A stretch of DNA of 64,000 bases from assembly GCA_024500155.1 (NCBI GenBank), contig CM044858.1, positions 30,274,786-30,338,785 of the forward strand, in the 5' to 3' direction. Under the pieces are notes generated by a model. The model was given only the letters and a program-made list of their open reading frames with translations. It searched no databases and had not been told where the DNA came from. Numbering within the stretch: position 1 is the first letter of the stretch; every line of letters starts with the position of its first letter. Positions 1 through 12,183 of this stretch are shown here, piece by piece. Source of the DNA: Chenopodium formosanum. Taxonomy: Eukaryota; Streptophyta; Magnoliopsida; Caryophyllales; Amaranthaceae. The position numbers and the translations under genes were made by a program.

Positions 1-3000
1 ATATTTTAAAACAGTACTGACCTGAATAATTGGTGGAAGAGATGGAGGAGTTTTGGGTGCATGTTTTACGATAAAACTGTTAAGGAGGATGTCAGTACCA
101 GGAGGCGGTCCTTCCAAATAGACGACAACACTTGATGGAGAGCCATTGATAAGAAATTTTCCTTGTAGCTGAGCCCAATCTTTGTCTGTTGCCTGCACAC
201 TATAAACAGCAAATTCTTCAAGCTAAGTAAATGAGTAAAAAATCACTGCATTTGAATACGATCATAACATCAAGATTACTAGCATAACATGATGAAAATA
301 TACTACTGCTCCAAGCTTGGGTATCTTTATACTTTTATAGTAAACTAAATGATAGTAAGTAGTAACATTTATAAATGATAGGTAGAATGCACAGAAAGTA
401 TAAAAAATGTACAAGTAAAAGGAACTTACTTTGAGATGCCAACGTACTGCTCACGTTTACCTGGTGTCTGAATCCAGAGCGTAGCTCGGACATCAGCGCT
501 AGAAACGTTGTTACCATAAATCCGAACAACAGCAGTAACCTCATAAGCTAACTTTCTCTTGACTCTAGGTGTAATATCTTGTTGAATTCCGTTCCAAAAT
601 TGTGTTCGTTCTGTTGCTGCAGCAAAAACCTTGCCAGACTGTGGTTTAATCTTTCCATCTGCCATAGAGTCGTGTAACACAATTTTGCATCCCCTTCCTG
701 ACCAGTTATTGAGTCCATCTTCAAATGTAGGATTTAGAATTATATCCTCATCTTCATCATCCCCACATCTGCTCACATTCTGTCAAATATTCAAAACATA
801 AAAATTAAATTTATTATCGAAATCTCAAATTTTATAGCATAAAAATGGAAATACATGCCAGCAAGCATAACGTAAAGCAATTACAGCATAATAAGAAACT
901 AACTTGACATAATCATCCACATCAGTACAAACCAGTATTGAGAGTGAAAGTACAATTACATACCATGGGGCTCAAACAGGAAATTGTTACTGATTTTACA
1001 AGCAAGTCTATGCCAGAATTAGGTCCTTCAAGATAAATCACAACTCGATTAGGAGCTGTTTCAAGAACGAAAGTTCCTTGCAGAGTTTCCCATTTCTCAT
1101 TTGATGCCGAAATCCTACACCAGATAAATGTACAAATTAGAAAATTCAAATGAATATAAATTTTGAGTAGAATACTAATGATTACCTTTCAATTTTTAAA
1201 TACTTGGTGTCAGATTCTTTGTACTCTAGTTTTAGCGTGGCTTGAATGTTAGAAGATTGAGTTCCCGACAAACTAACTTGTGCAGAAATTTTATATGTAC
1301 ATCCTGGAGCGACAAGGCTCGTTATATCTTGTTCCAATCCATGCCAGCACTCTTTCCTATTTATAACTCTTGCATAGCCACCACTCAATTTTGTTGACAT
1401 TCCTTCAGTATTACCAGACTCAGGTGACACTACAGATGCATCACAAGAATTGGGGTGCCACCAATCCAAGCCTTGAGAAAAGTTGTGATTCCGTATAATG
1501 TTTTCAGGAAGTTCAGTCATTGTGTCACCCATATTTCCGTTCATCTTCTGCCACAGAAAAACAACAATGTTTATCAGAAGTAGCTTAATATTTCTGTTAT
1601 CAAATATCAGTTGCACCAATTAATTTTATTCCCAAAATCCTAAAGTTAGAATTTACCTTTAAAAAACAGTAAGAAATTTAAAGGGGGAAATGAAAAGGTA
1701 TGTAATGTGCACACAATTATCATGCTTAGACATCTCAAAGACTTCTATTCAAAGTTCTTGTGAGCATCACTGTTCAAAAGACTAAAGATTCATATTGATG
1801 AAAAAAACGAGGGAACTCAGTTTACTTCACAAAGTTAATAAAGAGTACAAATATAATAGCCAAAAAGCATTAAGAGCAGTAGTTTATAGGCCTAAAGATT
1901 ATATCACTGAGTTATAACAAAGTTTGATATGGCACAATTAGTTTACAATTAGTGTACAATAATAACTAATAGACATGATAAGTTTATTGGAACTAAAGTA
2001 TAAACACATAACTATATTATCAAGATCATTCACAAATTAGATTTAGAGGACCACGTAGTCTTCCATTTATTTATTGCCCTTATCATAAGGTTAACAACTG
2101 ATAATTAAATGAACCATCATTCACTAGATCTGTTATTATGCTAATGTCCCATAAGTTAAAAAAATCAGCTTATGATTTTAAACTGTTCCACTTCGCTTTT
2201 GATTGAATAAATTAGTCAATGACTATAAAACATGATCTTTATCAATTATAACTATATGTCACAATATAATTCCTTCTGATCATGAATGACTGCTGAGATC
2301 AAGAATTCTTATTTATGGCTGTTATGTATATTGTTTGTTTTGTAGTTTTGACGTTTTAATGTGAATCTTGTACATATTTTTTGTTAGTTAATATATCGCT
2401 TAATTACTTACCAAAATAGAAGATAAAAATTAACTCTTTGTTTGGATAGTAAAAATAAGGAAGGGGAGTGAGAGAAGAGGAAGGGAAGGGAAAAGAAAGG
2501 GAGGGGGAGGTGATGAGCTCCATTTTCCCTCCAAATTTGGAGGGATTAAACTTGTTAAAGAGAGAGGGAAAATGGATCCCTCCCTCTCCTTTCTCTTCCT
2601 TCCCCCAATCCTTTACCCAAACAAGAGAGTTTGTCCCCCTTCCTTTCTCTTCCCTTCTTTTCCTTCCATTTCCTTCTATCCAAATAAAGTGTAACAGTGT
2701 GTTTGGATAAAGAAAGAGGAGGGAAAAGAAGGGGAGGAGGAGAAGAGGAGGGGAGGGAAGAATGGTAAGTTGTCCTTCCAAATCTCTCCTCTATTGGAAG
2801 GATTAATTTCCTACAATTTAATCCCTCCATTTCTCTCCCCTCCAATTCCCTTCCTTCCTCATTTTCTATCCAAATGAAAGATACTCCATCTCTCCATTTC
2901 CCTTCCCTTCCCTTCCCTTCTTTTCCCTCCATTTCCTTCAATCCAACCACACCGTAAATGCCATAATGAAATCACATACCGTGGGGCTGGAACAAGAAAT

Positions 3001-5101
3001 GACCACGGATTTGATGAGCAGGTCTTCACCAGGATGAGGCCCTTCCAGATAGAACACAACACGATCAGGCATTGATGAGAGCTGAAAAGTCCCTTCCAAC
3101 TTTTCCCATTTCCCCTTTGATACTGGAATCCTGTGCCAGTCACCAACATATAAATCAGATTTTCCCAGGGAATAAAAAGAGTGAAATAGAGGGGTGAGGA
3201 AAAACTCACTTTTCAATGAATAAATATTTGGTGTCCGATTTGTTATACTCTAGCTTCAGTGTGGCTTGAACAGTAGACAACTCACGACTTCCAGACACTC
3301 CAACACAAGCAGAAACTCTATATGTTGTATCTAGAGAAACTCTACTTGTTATATCTTGCTCCAATCCCTGCCAGCACTCTTTCCTATTTGTAACCAAAGC
3401 ATAACTTTCTGATGTTCCTTCAGTATATCCTGACTCAGGTAGCACTATAGATGCTTCACAACCATTAGGGCACCATGAGTTGAGGCTTTGGGTGAAATCA
3501 TGGCTCAGTATGACTTTTTCAGCAAAAGTACTGCTTGTACCGCCCATATTCACTAACCTTTTCTGTAACGAGATGCAAAAGTCTATCAGACACAGTTCAA
3601 AATTATTTCTATAATCATTTAGCATTTGCTATTTTCTTTACTTGATCAAACAAACAAACTTTCAGGCAAAACTTTTATGTAGTAGGGATTTTGAGTTGGA
3701 AATGAGATAGCTTTTCTATATATAATTATTTAGCATTCCGTCCACAGAATTAGAAAAAATAATTCAACGGAAACACCTCCAGAACCTGTGAATAAGGTCT
3801 GTTAAGCACTTAAGCCAATGTAGTATTGTTGCTGCAACAAAGCCACATTAAGAATTCTGATGAATTGAATATTTTAAATGACATCTTATTACCATTAAAT
3901 TGCAAACGATTGTAAAAATAATGAAATTGAAGTGAGACTGTGAAGACAGAAAAATATTCCTAGAATCTGAGAGAAATAAAAGAGTCTGTGCAACAAAATC
4001 AGATACTGATTCCATCAAATGAACTTATGCATGATATGACTCCTCGTATAAATATACAAGGATGTTTCTCCCAAAAAAAATAGTATGAAGAAATCTAATA
4101 ACTAATCCACAGCAGCAGTATGTCATGGTTTAACAGCAGAAACAAATTTTGTGAGGTATGTGAGCTCTGCATACAGCATAAGCACAAACTGTATAGTTGG
4201 CGTGATTGTCATTCTGATTGCGCCACGTTTTCTTCTTTACTTTCTTCAAATATAGTAATGTTTTAGTATGCACAGATGACTAGTAAATAGCCTGATCAGT
4301 GATCACTAATAATCCTTATTAACAGCAGTTGCTCCAAAAAAGCCAGATATATACCATATCTATCAACACTGACGAAGTATGAAATCAAAATGAATCAAGG
4401 AAAAATGCATAGGAGAATTACTTGTAAAAATAGCAAAAATTCAGCCAAAACAATTACTAAACAATAGCTTATTATAGCAGATGGAGCTGAAAAGCTATAA
4501 AGATAAATGAAGGAAGCAGAAGTATATTTGATGAAGAGTTGATATGGTTATAAATGAGTACTATTACATAAATGCAACAGTTGGTCAAGCTGTTTCATTA
4601 AACTAACGACGGAAATGAGCAAAAATAATCCTCCCTCCATTTCATAATATAGTTCTTGTTTTCTTTTTTGGGTGTCCCTATTTTAAATCTTTCCTTGGAA
4701 AAAGAAGTGACATAAACAATAACGAGCAAAATACACAACAATCCAAGAAGACTAAGATAATTAATACAATACTCCATATTTTTTGTCCCAAATTAGTATA
4801 GTAAGGAGTATAAATTACTAAATCCACTTTTCTTAAGCCTCGTGAAAAAATTGAAAAATACAAAATGTAAACCAATCTACAGAACAAAGGGAATGATTCT
4901 AGTGATGATCAAACAAGTATAAAACAAATTATTCTTGTCCAGATTAAGCCATTGCTAAATCAATGCCAACAAAAAGCATACACTGAAAAATAAAGGAAAC
5001 CTAAACATATAAAATAATAAAATAAAACAAATGATGAAATGAATAACCTCATCAACAACATCATTGCTGTTACAACTGTTGCTCCTTTGTGGGTTTTCCA
5101 T
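1..5101 (-). CDS. Endo-1,4-beta-xylanase (GH10 family), N-terminal part with three CBM22-type modules; runs off the window
   Basis: I assembled seven exons on the minus strand, all with GT-AG borders and matching phases: 5101-5048, 3562-3210, 3130-2980, 1547-1186, 1114-964, 779-430 and 199-22 (1599 nt, 533 codons). The ATG at 5101 opens a short hydrophilic leader (MENPQRSNSCNSND). Three homologous modules follow, each made of two exons, at about residues 19-186, 187-357 and 358-533. Modules 1 and 2 carry (C)W(H/Q)GLEQDIT and all three carry YLEGP. These are carbohydrate-binding modules (CBM_4_9/CBM22) as found in plant xylanases of the Arabidopsis XYN1/RXF12 type, which bind xylan in the cell wall. 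The GH10 catalytic domain that would follow is beyond base 1, so catalysis is inferred from the family. No classical signal peptide is visible. Introns 1 (1485 bp) and 3 (1432 bp) are long. Confidence 0.88.
2436..2689. mobile_element. Palindromic purine/pyrimidine-rich MITE-like element, copy 1
   Basis: It lies in intron 3 of the xylanase gene. The ends are inverted (CTTTGTTTGGATAG at the left, CTATCCAAATAAAG at the right). The left arm is almost pure purine (GGGAAGG-like) and the right arm almost pure pyrimidine, so the whole unit can fold back on itself. I see no target duplication. Confidence 0.6.
2695..2955. mobile_element. Palindromic purine/pyrimidine-rich MITE-like element, copy 2
   Basis: A second unit of the same design directly follows copy 1 in xylanase intron 3. 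It starts CAGTGTGTTTGGATAAAG and ends with the near-inverse TCAATCCAACCACACCGT. Its purine-rich left arm mirrors a pyrimidine-rich right arm. Open frames here on both strands are products of the low-complexity sequence, not genes. Confidence 0.6.
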
Positions 5102-7550
5102 ATTCTCTTCGAATTCCTACAAAATTCAAATAATAAATTAAACAAATTAAAATCAGAAAAATTATTAAATATGTATAAATATTAAGTATTTGACCAAATA
5201 AGAGTAAAATTAAACCAGTTGATGTTTGATTCTTGAGTTCTGGAATCGACGTGGGAAGCATAAACGTTTGAATTTCCTCATTTATAGAAGAGAAAACTCG
5301 AAGGTTTTGTTTATGTTTTTTGTGAGAAAAGTAAATTAGGATGTTAAGTTCAAGTGAAGTCTAAGAAAAGCGCGGGACCAACTAATCTAATCTTCCAATC
5401 AAACCCTTCAATTCCTCTTTTGGGGTTTTTAAAGGGTGTTTTTGTTTTCGGTTGTCGGAAATTTTTATAACAGTTCTATACATTGCCCTTGATTAAGTCT
5501 AAATCAACCTATGTATTGCGAGTTTGGGTAAAGGAGGAGGGTTGCGGTGGTTTAAAACCGGGGTAAAATAATTTGGCATTGGTAAAACACGAGGCGATAT
5601 AAGGGGGATGGCGAAGTGCAATCTATATTTGAGATTTGGTTGTATAGGGGACATAGGATATAGGAAATAGGAAATAGGTGTATGCTTGAATTGGAATGGA
5701 AGAGTTGTGTTACTCCCACTTGATTCTTTTCTTGTGTAGTCTTCCACCTTAAGTTATACTAACCTTATCTTTAATTTATGTGTATTGATTCTAAACTTGA
5801 CTTTAAATGTTAGGTAAGTTGGGTTTTTCATTGAATATAGGGTATTTATATGTTGTTAAGCTGTTATTTGTAACTGTATTGTGATTGTTAATGGTCAAGT
5901 TGTGGTCCTTCCGCGGATGAACTTATGAAAAAAAATATTATGTGCAATTCTGATCATCCGACAGCCGGTGGTCCTGGTAATGATAGATTAAAACATCCCA
6001 ACGTGAAAAATGGTAGAGCAGACTATTGAGCCAACTATGACTATTGATCTGACCTTTGAACTTCAATATCCACTTACAGCTTCGTTAAATCAGACATTCC
6101 TTATGTGTGTGTTTGAGAGAATGCCAAACTAGTGCTGAAATATGCATGTGTGCAATGTATGCTATGCTATTGTGTGTCTGTCAACACGTGCCGTACTAGG
6201 TTCTATGCATATGGCAACAAAGTATAAGAGTGTAACTTAGATCATAAAGAGAGCACCCTGAAGAATTCATTATAGTAGCTCTTACTGATGTCTTTTACTG
6301 ATGTATAAAAGTAGCTAACAAAAAGATAGGAAAGTTAGCATTTTGGCATTTCCCTCAATTGATTCGAGAAAACATGAATAAGATATTGCAATGGCAGTAC
6401 TTGCATTTTGGGTCACTAGGAAATTTGGTTATTTACATGAATATGACAGCCTAGACATATTCGTTTGACTACCAGACTGATCCAGACAGTTTACTGAATC
6501 TAACAAGGAAGTTGGTCTAGTCACAATTGTAATTTTTGATATTTGGTTAAATGGATTGAATACTTATCCAGATTCCTCGCTTTAAATCATAATGTAAAGA
6601 TGTTTTATACTGGACAGCTACTAATATCAAAATGCAGTTGTGTGCGCGACTTTTTGATAGGCTATGGCAGTCGATTAGCTATTAGCTGTTTCTCAAGCAT
6701 CTATCCTGAATGACAGCAGCTTAAGTGTTCTGTTTCTTCACCTAATAATATGCATGGCTTCCTTGTAGGGAAATTATATGCCAAAATATGAGAAGGAAGA
6801 AAAACTTTATAATTTCTCTGAATGCTGAAGGTGAGATCACTGGCTTTTGTGCTTGACGATATAGATAATCATGCACAGCAGCATAGACCATCAAATTAGG
6901 AGGCTAAGAATCAGTGCGTATTATATTGAAGATAGAACAAACAACTGAAACAAACCAAAATGCTTTTAAGACTTGAGAAATGACCCTTACGTTAAGATTC
7001 TTAAGAATGACCACCAAGATGACTGTTACAGTTAGTCCTGTTAATTGCAAAACAACAAGAAGCTTGCAGACTACAAGCAAAACAGTTCAAGATTGAATGA
7101 AATTTTATCAGTAGAAACTACAATTATAGAGTAACATATCAAGATCAGAAAAAAGCATAAAGATCATAATCTACAAACACCAATCACATAAAAGGAGAAA
7201 ACGTAAACTTAAAAACAGTAATCGACAGTCAAATGGTACCATGATTTCTTTCCATTTTCAGTTGTCGAAATGATTATTGTAACAAGTGTGAAACACAGAT
7301 TTCATAGACATATAGTCAGTAGGAGTTTCTACTGAATGACTTAATATATATATGATGTACTGTATATACATTTTATTAGAAATCTTTAGGATATGCTATA
7401 TACTTAATTAGTCATTCACTTTCCTGAACTATTAAAACTCCATAGTTTCTAATGAGACTGAATCCTATTGGATAACAAGCACGAATATATTAGCAAATCA
7501 GGAACAAAGGAAGGCAGAATGTCGTAATTACCAAATTACTTCCATTTCTA
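5102..7550. other. Intergenic; xylanase promoter side, nothing else recognised
   Basis: This stretch holds the 5' flank of the minus-strand xylanase gene and the 3' flank of the membrane-protein gene at 7551. It is AT-rich, with scattered stops in all frames. I found no repeat with clear ends and no RNA gene. Confidence 0.5.
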
Positions 7551-8149
7551 TCACTGATCAGCTTCCTCTTGAGGAATGTTTTTTATTCTGTTGGTTTCTT
7601 CCAAGACTTCCAGCTCGAAGGTATCATCTTTTCCATCTTGGTCAACAGCTGATTCTGAATACTCAAAAGACTCGAATTCATCCCTTCCTCTTGCAAATGA
7701 CAATTCTGGCTGTTGTTTTATATCCTCTGCTGTATAGATTCCATTCTTGTGATTCGCTGTCTCAGCCTCTTCACCAATATCATAATTCAACATTTCCATC
7801 TTCATTTCTGCTTTCTCCGTTTCTCCATCATCCCACTTCTCGTCCTTATTTTTCTCATAGCTCCTTTCTTTCTCTTCATCCTTATCACTTTGAAAACTGG
7901 CAACTACAGTTTCAACTCGAATAAGGCTTTTTCTGGTCAGCTTTGATTGCTTATTAGGCATGTACTTTGGCTTATTCTCCGAAACATCAAAAGAGATTAG
8001 ACCAGTCTTTCTACTCTTAACATTGACAAGGAGGAGCTTAAGCTCATATACTATCCAGATACCGAAAACAATCAGCAGACATGTTTGGACTACATGTTGT
8101 ACCCTGAAGCCTCTAGTCTTCGGTTCCTAATTGGTGACCTTTTAAACAT
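7551..8149 (-). pseudogene. Small plant membrane protein with acidic tail, broken by a one-base frameshift
   Basis: The ATG at 8149 opens MFKRSPIRNRR, which resembles the start of a plant-specific family of small single-pass membrane proteins. In the +1 frame the sequence continues TRGFRVQHVVQTC, then a hydrophobic segment (CLLIVFGIWIVYELKLLLV), then a long Glu/Lys/Asp-rich region ending at the stop at 7551-7553. The two frames differ by one missing base near 8122-8128; with that base the protein would be about 198 residues. Upstream, likely 5' UTR splice sites exist (donor near 9042, acceptor near 8265). Family membership rests on the recalled pattern of N-terminal basic stretch, RGFRV(K/Q)HV motif, membrane segment and acidic tail. 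Function is unknown. The break could be real or a sequencing error; a MuDR-like or known enzyme domain is not seen. Confidence 0.55.
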
Positions 8150-9226
8150 CAGGTAAGTTCACAGGATAAGACTGTCAGACTCGGTATCTCTTTCCACTTT
8201 TTTTTTGTAAACACAAGCTCAGATACACAATGCCAATATACTGTGACCCAAATCACCCAATCCTGTAATGCAAGAAGCATCATTCGCTAATTCTTAATAG
8301 TATACACAAAATTTTCATTGTACAAATAAATATAAAAAAACCTCCAACATCAAAACTTATGCAAATTTTAATTTGTTCATGTTGTTCTCAAGTAAAGAAG
8401 AGTGAAAGAGAATGCAAGAAAAAACACTTGTTATGTTTGGTTTTCACACTTTAACATAGTTGTTCTTTGGACAAAATTCAAGTAAATTAAACAAAACAAA
8501 TCATATCCCTTCCTCCTCTCCTATCCTCTCTATCTCTTTTCTCTCTAAGTTCAAAATATTTTTTTTCCTCCAAATCAACCAAACACAATCTTTATGTTCT
8601 GTGATCTTAAAACCGCGCTTGAGTCAGAGGAAAATATATAGAATTCAGTCCTCAAATAACTTCTATGTTTGCATTTTTGGTACCAAATAGGCCTTAAAGA
8701 CATCATGACATGAACAAAGATTTAGGAGGAAGGCAATTAATTTTGGATAAGATTAGTGTTACATTGTGTAATTTTATATCACATTAACTCACATAGCATT
8801 ATATTGACCTTATTATTAACTAAGGATACAATATACAAACTACAAGGAGGTCCACATTACATATTTACATCTACACGTTAAACCCGAAGGTACTTCATGT
8901 GACGAGGTATGATAGAGTATAAAAGCAATTTGGCCACTTCAAAATTTGAAGCAGCATGAGACTAAATCTAAAAACTAAATACTCGTAATTGAAAAACTTA
9001 AAGAAGAACAAAATGTAGAAGAGAAGAAAAAGAGAAGTTACCGAAGAAGAATCAAATAGGAAACATGACTATTTGGAGGCTGAAACACTTCAAATTTTGG
9101 TTCTGCTAGGATTAGAAAAACGCGCGAGAAAGAAGAAAGAAGAAAGAAGACAGGATAACGAATTGAGAGAGATTCACGTGAGTTACCTGACTTACTAGTT
9201 ACTAGTAGTTGGACCTCTGCCATCAA
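8150..9226 (-). other. Probable 5' UTR, 5' UTR intron and promoter of the 7551-8149 gene
   Basis: On the minus strand a donor (CTTCG/GTAACT) lies near 9042 and an acceptor (GCATTACAG) near 8265. Together they would remove about 0.78 kb ahead of the ATG at 8149. No coding exon is evident here. Confidence 0.35.
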
Positions 9227-9618
9227 CTCATCAAGTGTGACTGTGTGCAGACGTTAGAAACGGATCCGATTATGAATTTGAGTTGGGCATATAGTCTCCT
9301 ATCGGCTTGTATAACAACATGGCCGAGAGATTGTTATATACATCCGGATGCACCGTACACGATATTTTGTTTTCATTTTGATGATTGTTTTTCATTTAAT
9401 CATTAAATAAAAAGCAAAAACTAACTTTGGATTAGTTGGGTGTACGAAGCACCCTGTAAAACAAATTCCATACATGGCCTCGCAAGAACAGGCCCATAAG
9501 GCACTACACACAACCCAGCATAGCCTGAGCCCAGGCCCATTGACACTGCACTCTTTATATTCAGGTTGTGATATTATTTTATATTTTTTTGAGGGCTTCA
9601 ACCTGTGATATTTGAAAA

Positions 9619-9649
<31 letters not shown>

Positions 9650-9769
9650 GAATAGCAAAAAAAAACAAAAAAGATAAGTTTTGCTGACATCTTAATCGCC
9701 ACATTATGATGGAGTACATATTAACATAGGATGGAGTCCAGATTTATTATCTAGCAGTGCTATAACAAA
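9227..9769. other. Intergenic, nothing recognised apart from a T-tract
   Basis: A run of about 30 T lies near 9620-9650. The minus-strand frame through it is low complexity and is not called a gene. Confidence 0.5.
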
Positions 9770-9771
9770 TA

Positions 9772-10027
9772 CTTCCTCCGTTCTGTTAATATTGTAACAA
9801 CGGACTTTTTTCACTATTCATCACTCTTGTTTGACTATATAATTATGATTTATACGTTAAACAAAATATTGTCATGTGGGATTTTGTTGGATTCGTCTCA
9901 TAAAATACTTTCACAATATTAAGTTTTTATAATTTTTACTCTTACACAATTATAGTATTTAGCATATAAAATGTGCATTAGGATGTGTGATTTCTTCTTT
10001 GTTGCAATATTAATAGAACGGAGGAAG
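9772..10027. mobile_element. Stowaway-type MITE
   Basis: Terminal inverted repeats CTTCCTCCGTTCTGTTAATA at the left and TATTAATAGAACGGAGGAAG at the right. They are flanked by TA on both sides (9770-9771 and 10028-10029). Length is 256 bp. A diverged copy of the same family lies at 58629-58889. Confidence 0.88.
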
Positions 10028-10292
10028 TATTAGAGGTCACGTGGTGACGTGCAACACGGATTACCATGATAAGTTTTGCTGATATCTTAATCACCACATT
10101 ATATGCAGGTCTAACTGTCTAAAGCCTTAGCTGATTAACTGAACTGAATATTTTATGAGAGGAAGATATTAGGAACGAAATTGAACTGAAAATAATCTGA
10201 AGAGAACAGGTCTAACTCCTGTAAATCTCTCCATTATATTTCCAGACCATGTTTATATTGAATAATTATAATAAATAAGTTATTAAGAGTTA

Positions 10293-10589
10293 GGCCCTGT
10301 TCTCTTCACCTTAAAAAAATTAAGTATAAATAATTTCAGTTCAGTAAAAATAAATTCAGTTCGGTAAAAATAATTTCAGTTCAGTAAAAATAAGTTCAGT
10401 TCATTTCAGTAAAATTCAGTTTTATTAAAGAAGAATTATAATAGAAAATCAGTAAAAAAAAAAAAATAATAATTTCAGTTCAGCAAAAATAATTTCAGTT
10501 CAGTAAAAATAATTTAAGTTCAACAAATATAAATTTGTTTCATTAAAATTAATTTCAGTTCAGCAAAATAAGGTGAAGAGAACGGGGGC
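10293..10589. mobile_element. Tourist/Harbinger-like MITE rich in TTCAGTTCAG
   Basis: Inverted ends GGCCCTGTTCTCTTCACCTT and AAGGTGAAGAGAACGGGGGC, with TTA on both sides (10290-10292 and 10590-10592). The 297-bp body is AATTTCAGTTCAGTAAAAAT-like repeats. Non-autonomous; the 3-bp TTA duplication points to PIF/Harbinger. Confidence 0.82.
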
Positions 10590-10827
10590 TTATACGGAGT
10601 ATTATTAAGCACAACTAACATAATCATTGATGAATGTGTAAATTATTCTAAATTTTCCAATTTTTATTTTCATCGGTGTTGTTTATTAGTCCGTATTCCA
10701 CCGTTTATATGGTTTGACTCTGACAATATTTACGTAAGTCGCATTTTTTCTATTCAGAGTACAAGATTATAAAAAAATTATTTCGTGATTGTAAGAAATT
10801 AAATCACTACAAGTACATTACTTTAAA

Positions 10828-11666
10828 GGAAATTTTAGATTTTAACACCCGGAAAAACTTTGACACCAGACAAATTTTCAAAAAAAGGGTATTACCACCA
10901 CTTAACAGATTCCTAAACGGAATCAGTTAAGTGGGCCCATATAGCCACGTGTCGCTTTATTATTAGCCAACAAAGAAAAAAAATTTAAAAATAAAAAACC
11001 TAAAACTCCCCCAGCCACCACCGCCCCACCACAACCTATCACTGCCCTCCCCGAACCCACCATTGTCGGCGCATCCCCTCCCCTAACCCACCGGAACTCT
11101 CCTCCCCCCCCCTCCCTTTCCCACAACATTTTTGGCCCCAAAAACCACCAAACCCAAAACCCTCGTTCCCCAAAACGGTCACGAATCCGGCCTTAAAAGG
11201 CCAAAATTGGCTGGTTAAGGCCACCAAGCCCCAAAATCGGCCAATTTTAGCCATTTGTGGTCCGATTTGTGGCCGTATTGGGGAAGGAGGGTTTGGGTTT
11301 CGGTGGTTTTTGGGGGCGATACGGTTGCGGGAAAAGGGAAGGGGAGGTTTAGGTGTGTTGGGGGTGCGGGTGCGTTGGCGATGGTGGGTTCAGGGAGGGC
11401 AGTGGTGGGTTGGGGGGAGGGCGGTGGTGGCGGCTGGGGTAGCTTTAGGTTTTTTATTTTTTTTAAAAAAATAATTTTTTTAAGCAAATAAAATGGTGAC
11501 ACGTGTCACTGTGGACCACACTTAACGAAATTTTTGGACGGAAACCGTTAAGTCGTGGTAATACTCATTTTTTGGAAATTTGTCTGGTGTTAAAATAATT
11601 TTTTTTTATTGGGGTTGTTAAAAACCATTTTTGGGTTTTTGTGTGGTGTTAAAATCTAAAATTTCC
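10828..11666. mobile_element. MULE-type non-autonomous element A
   Basis: Ends GGAAATTTTAGATTTTAACA and the exact inverse TGTTAAAATCTAAAATTTCC. The flanks are 9-bp repeats TACTTTAAA (10819-10827) and TACTTTCAA (11667-11675), with one mismatch. The arms carry inner inverted blocks around the 'cacttaac' segment near 10900 and 11520, each next to an ACGTGTC motif. The core is GC-rich and gives long but meaningless open frames. Confidence 0.85.
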
Positions 11667-11693
11667 TACTTTCAATTAATTTTGTGACTTATA

Positions 11694-11958
11694 CTCCCTC
11701 CATTTTTAAATAATTGCTTCATTTCTCCATACGCCAAGTTTTAGGAGAAATTGGAGAAAATAATAAAATATGGAGGTAGTGGGGTAGGTGGAAAAAAAAA
11801 ATTTTAAAAAAAAAAACCAAAAGTACGTAGTGGAGAGAATTGAAGGAGAGAGAATATGGAATTAATATTGTTAGGTTCACTTTGTGAGAGAAATTAATTA
11901 AATATTGTAAAAGCTTTCCAAATAAGAAAATAGAGCAAGTATTTAAAAAAAGATGGAG
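11694..11958. mobile_element. Stowaway-like MITE, degenerate
   Basis: The left end CTCCCTCCATTTTTAAATA and right end TATTTAAAAAAAGATGGAG are partly inverted. TA lies on both sides (11692-11693 and 11959-11960). Confidence 0.6.
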
Positions 11959-12001
11959 TATTTAAGAACAAACACATATTCATGGACATTGCATCCTTTT
12001 A

Positions 12002-12173
12002 GGGCCTGCTCATTTCACCTTACTTTCAGTTCAGTTCAGTTCAGCTCAAATCAGTTCAGTTCAGCTCAAATTAGCTCTTAATTTCCTTCACTTATAAAAT
12101 ATTCATTTCAGCTCAGTTCAGCTCCAATCAGTTTAGTTCAATTCAGCCCAGTTCAGTAAATGTGAACAGGCCC
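12002..12173. mobile_element. Tourist/Harbinger-like MITE, short TTCAGTTCAG type
   Basis: Ends GGGCCTGCTCATTTCAC and GTGAACAGGCCC, flanked by TTA (11999-12001 and 12174-12176). The interior is TTCAGTTCAG-like repeats. Its right TTA overlaps the target duplication of the next element. Confidence 0.78.
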
Positions 12174-12183
12174 TTAGATTTAA

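Noticed and set aside
11215..11502. Pro-rich or Gly-rich proteins on both strands in the GC-rich cores of the MULE MITEs (also near 10923, 12467, 20494 and 20831)
   Set aside because: They lie inside transposon cores, overlap on both strands, start or stop at the arms and have no domain. GC-rich composition explains the open frames.
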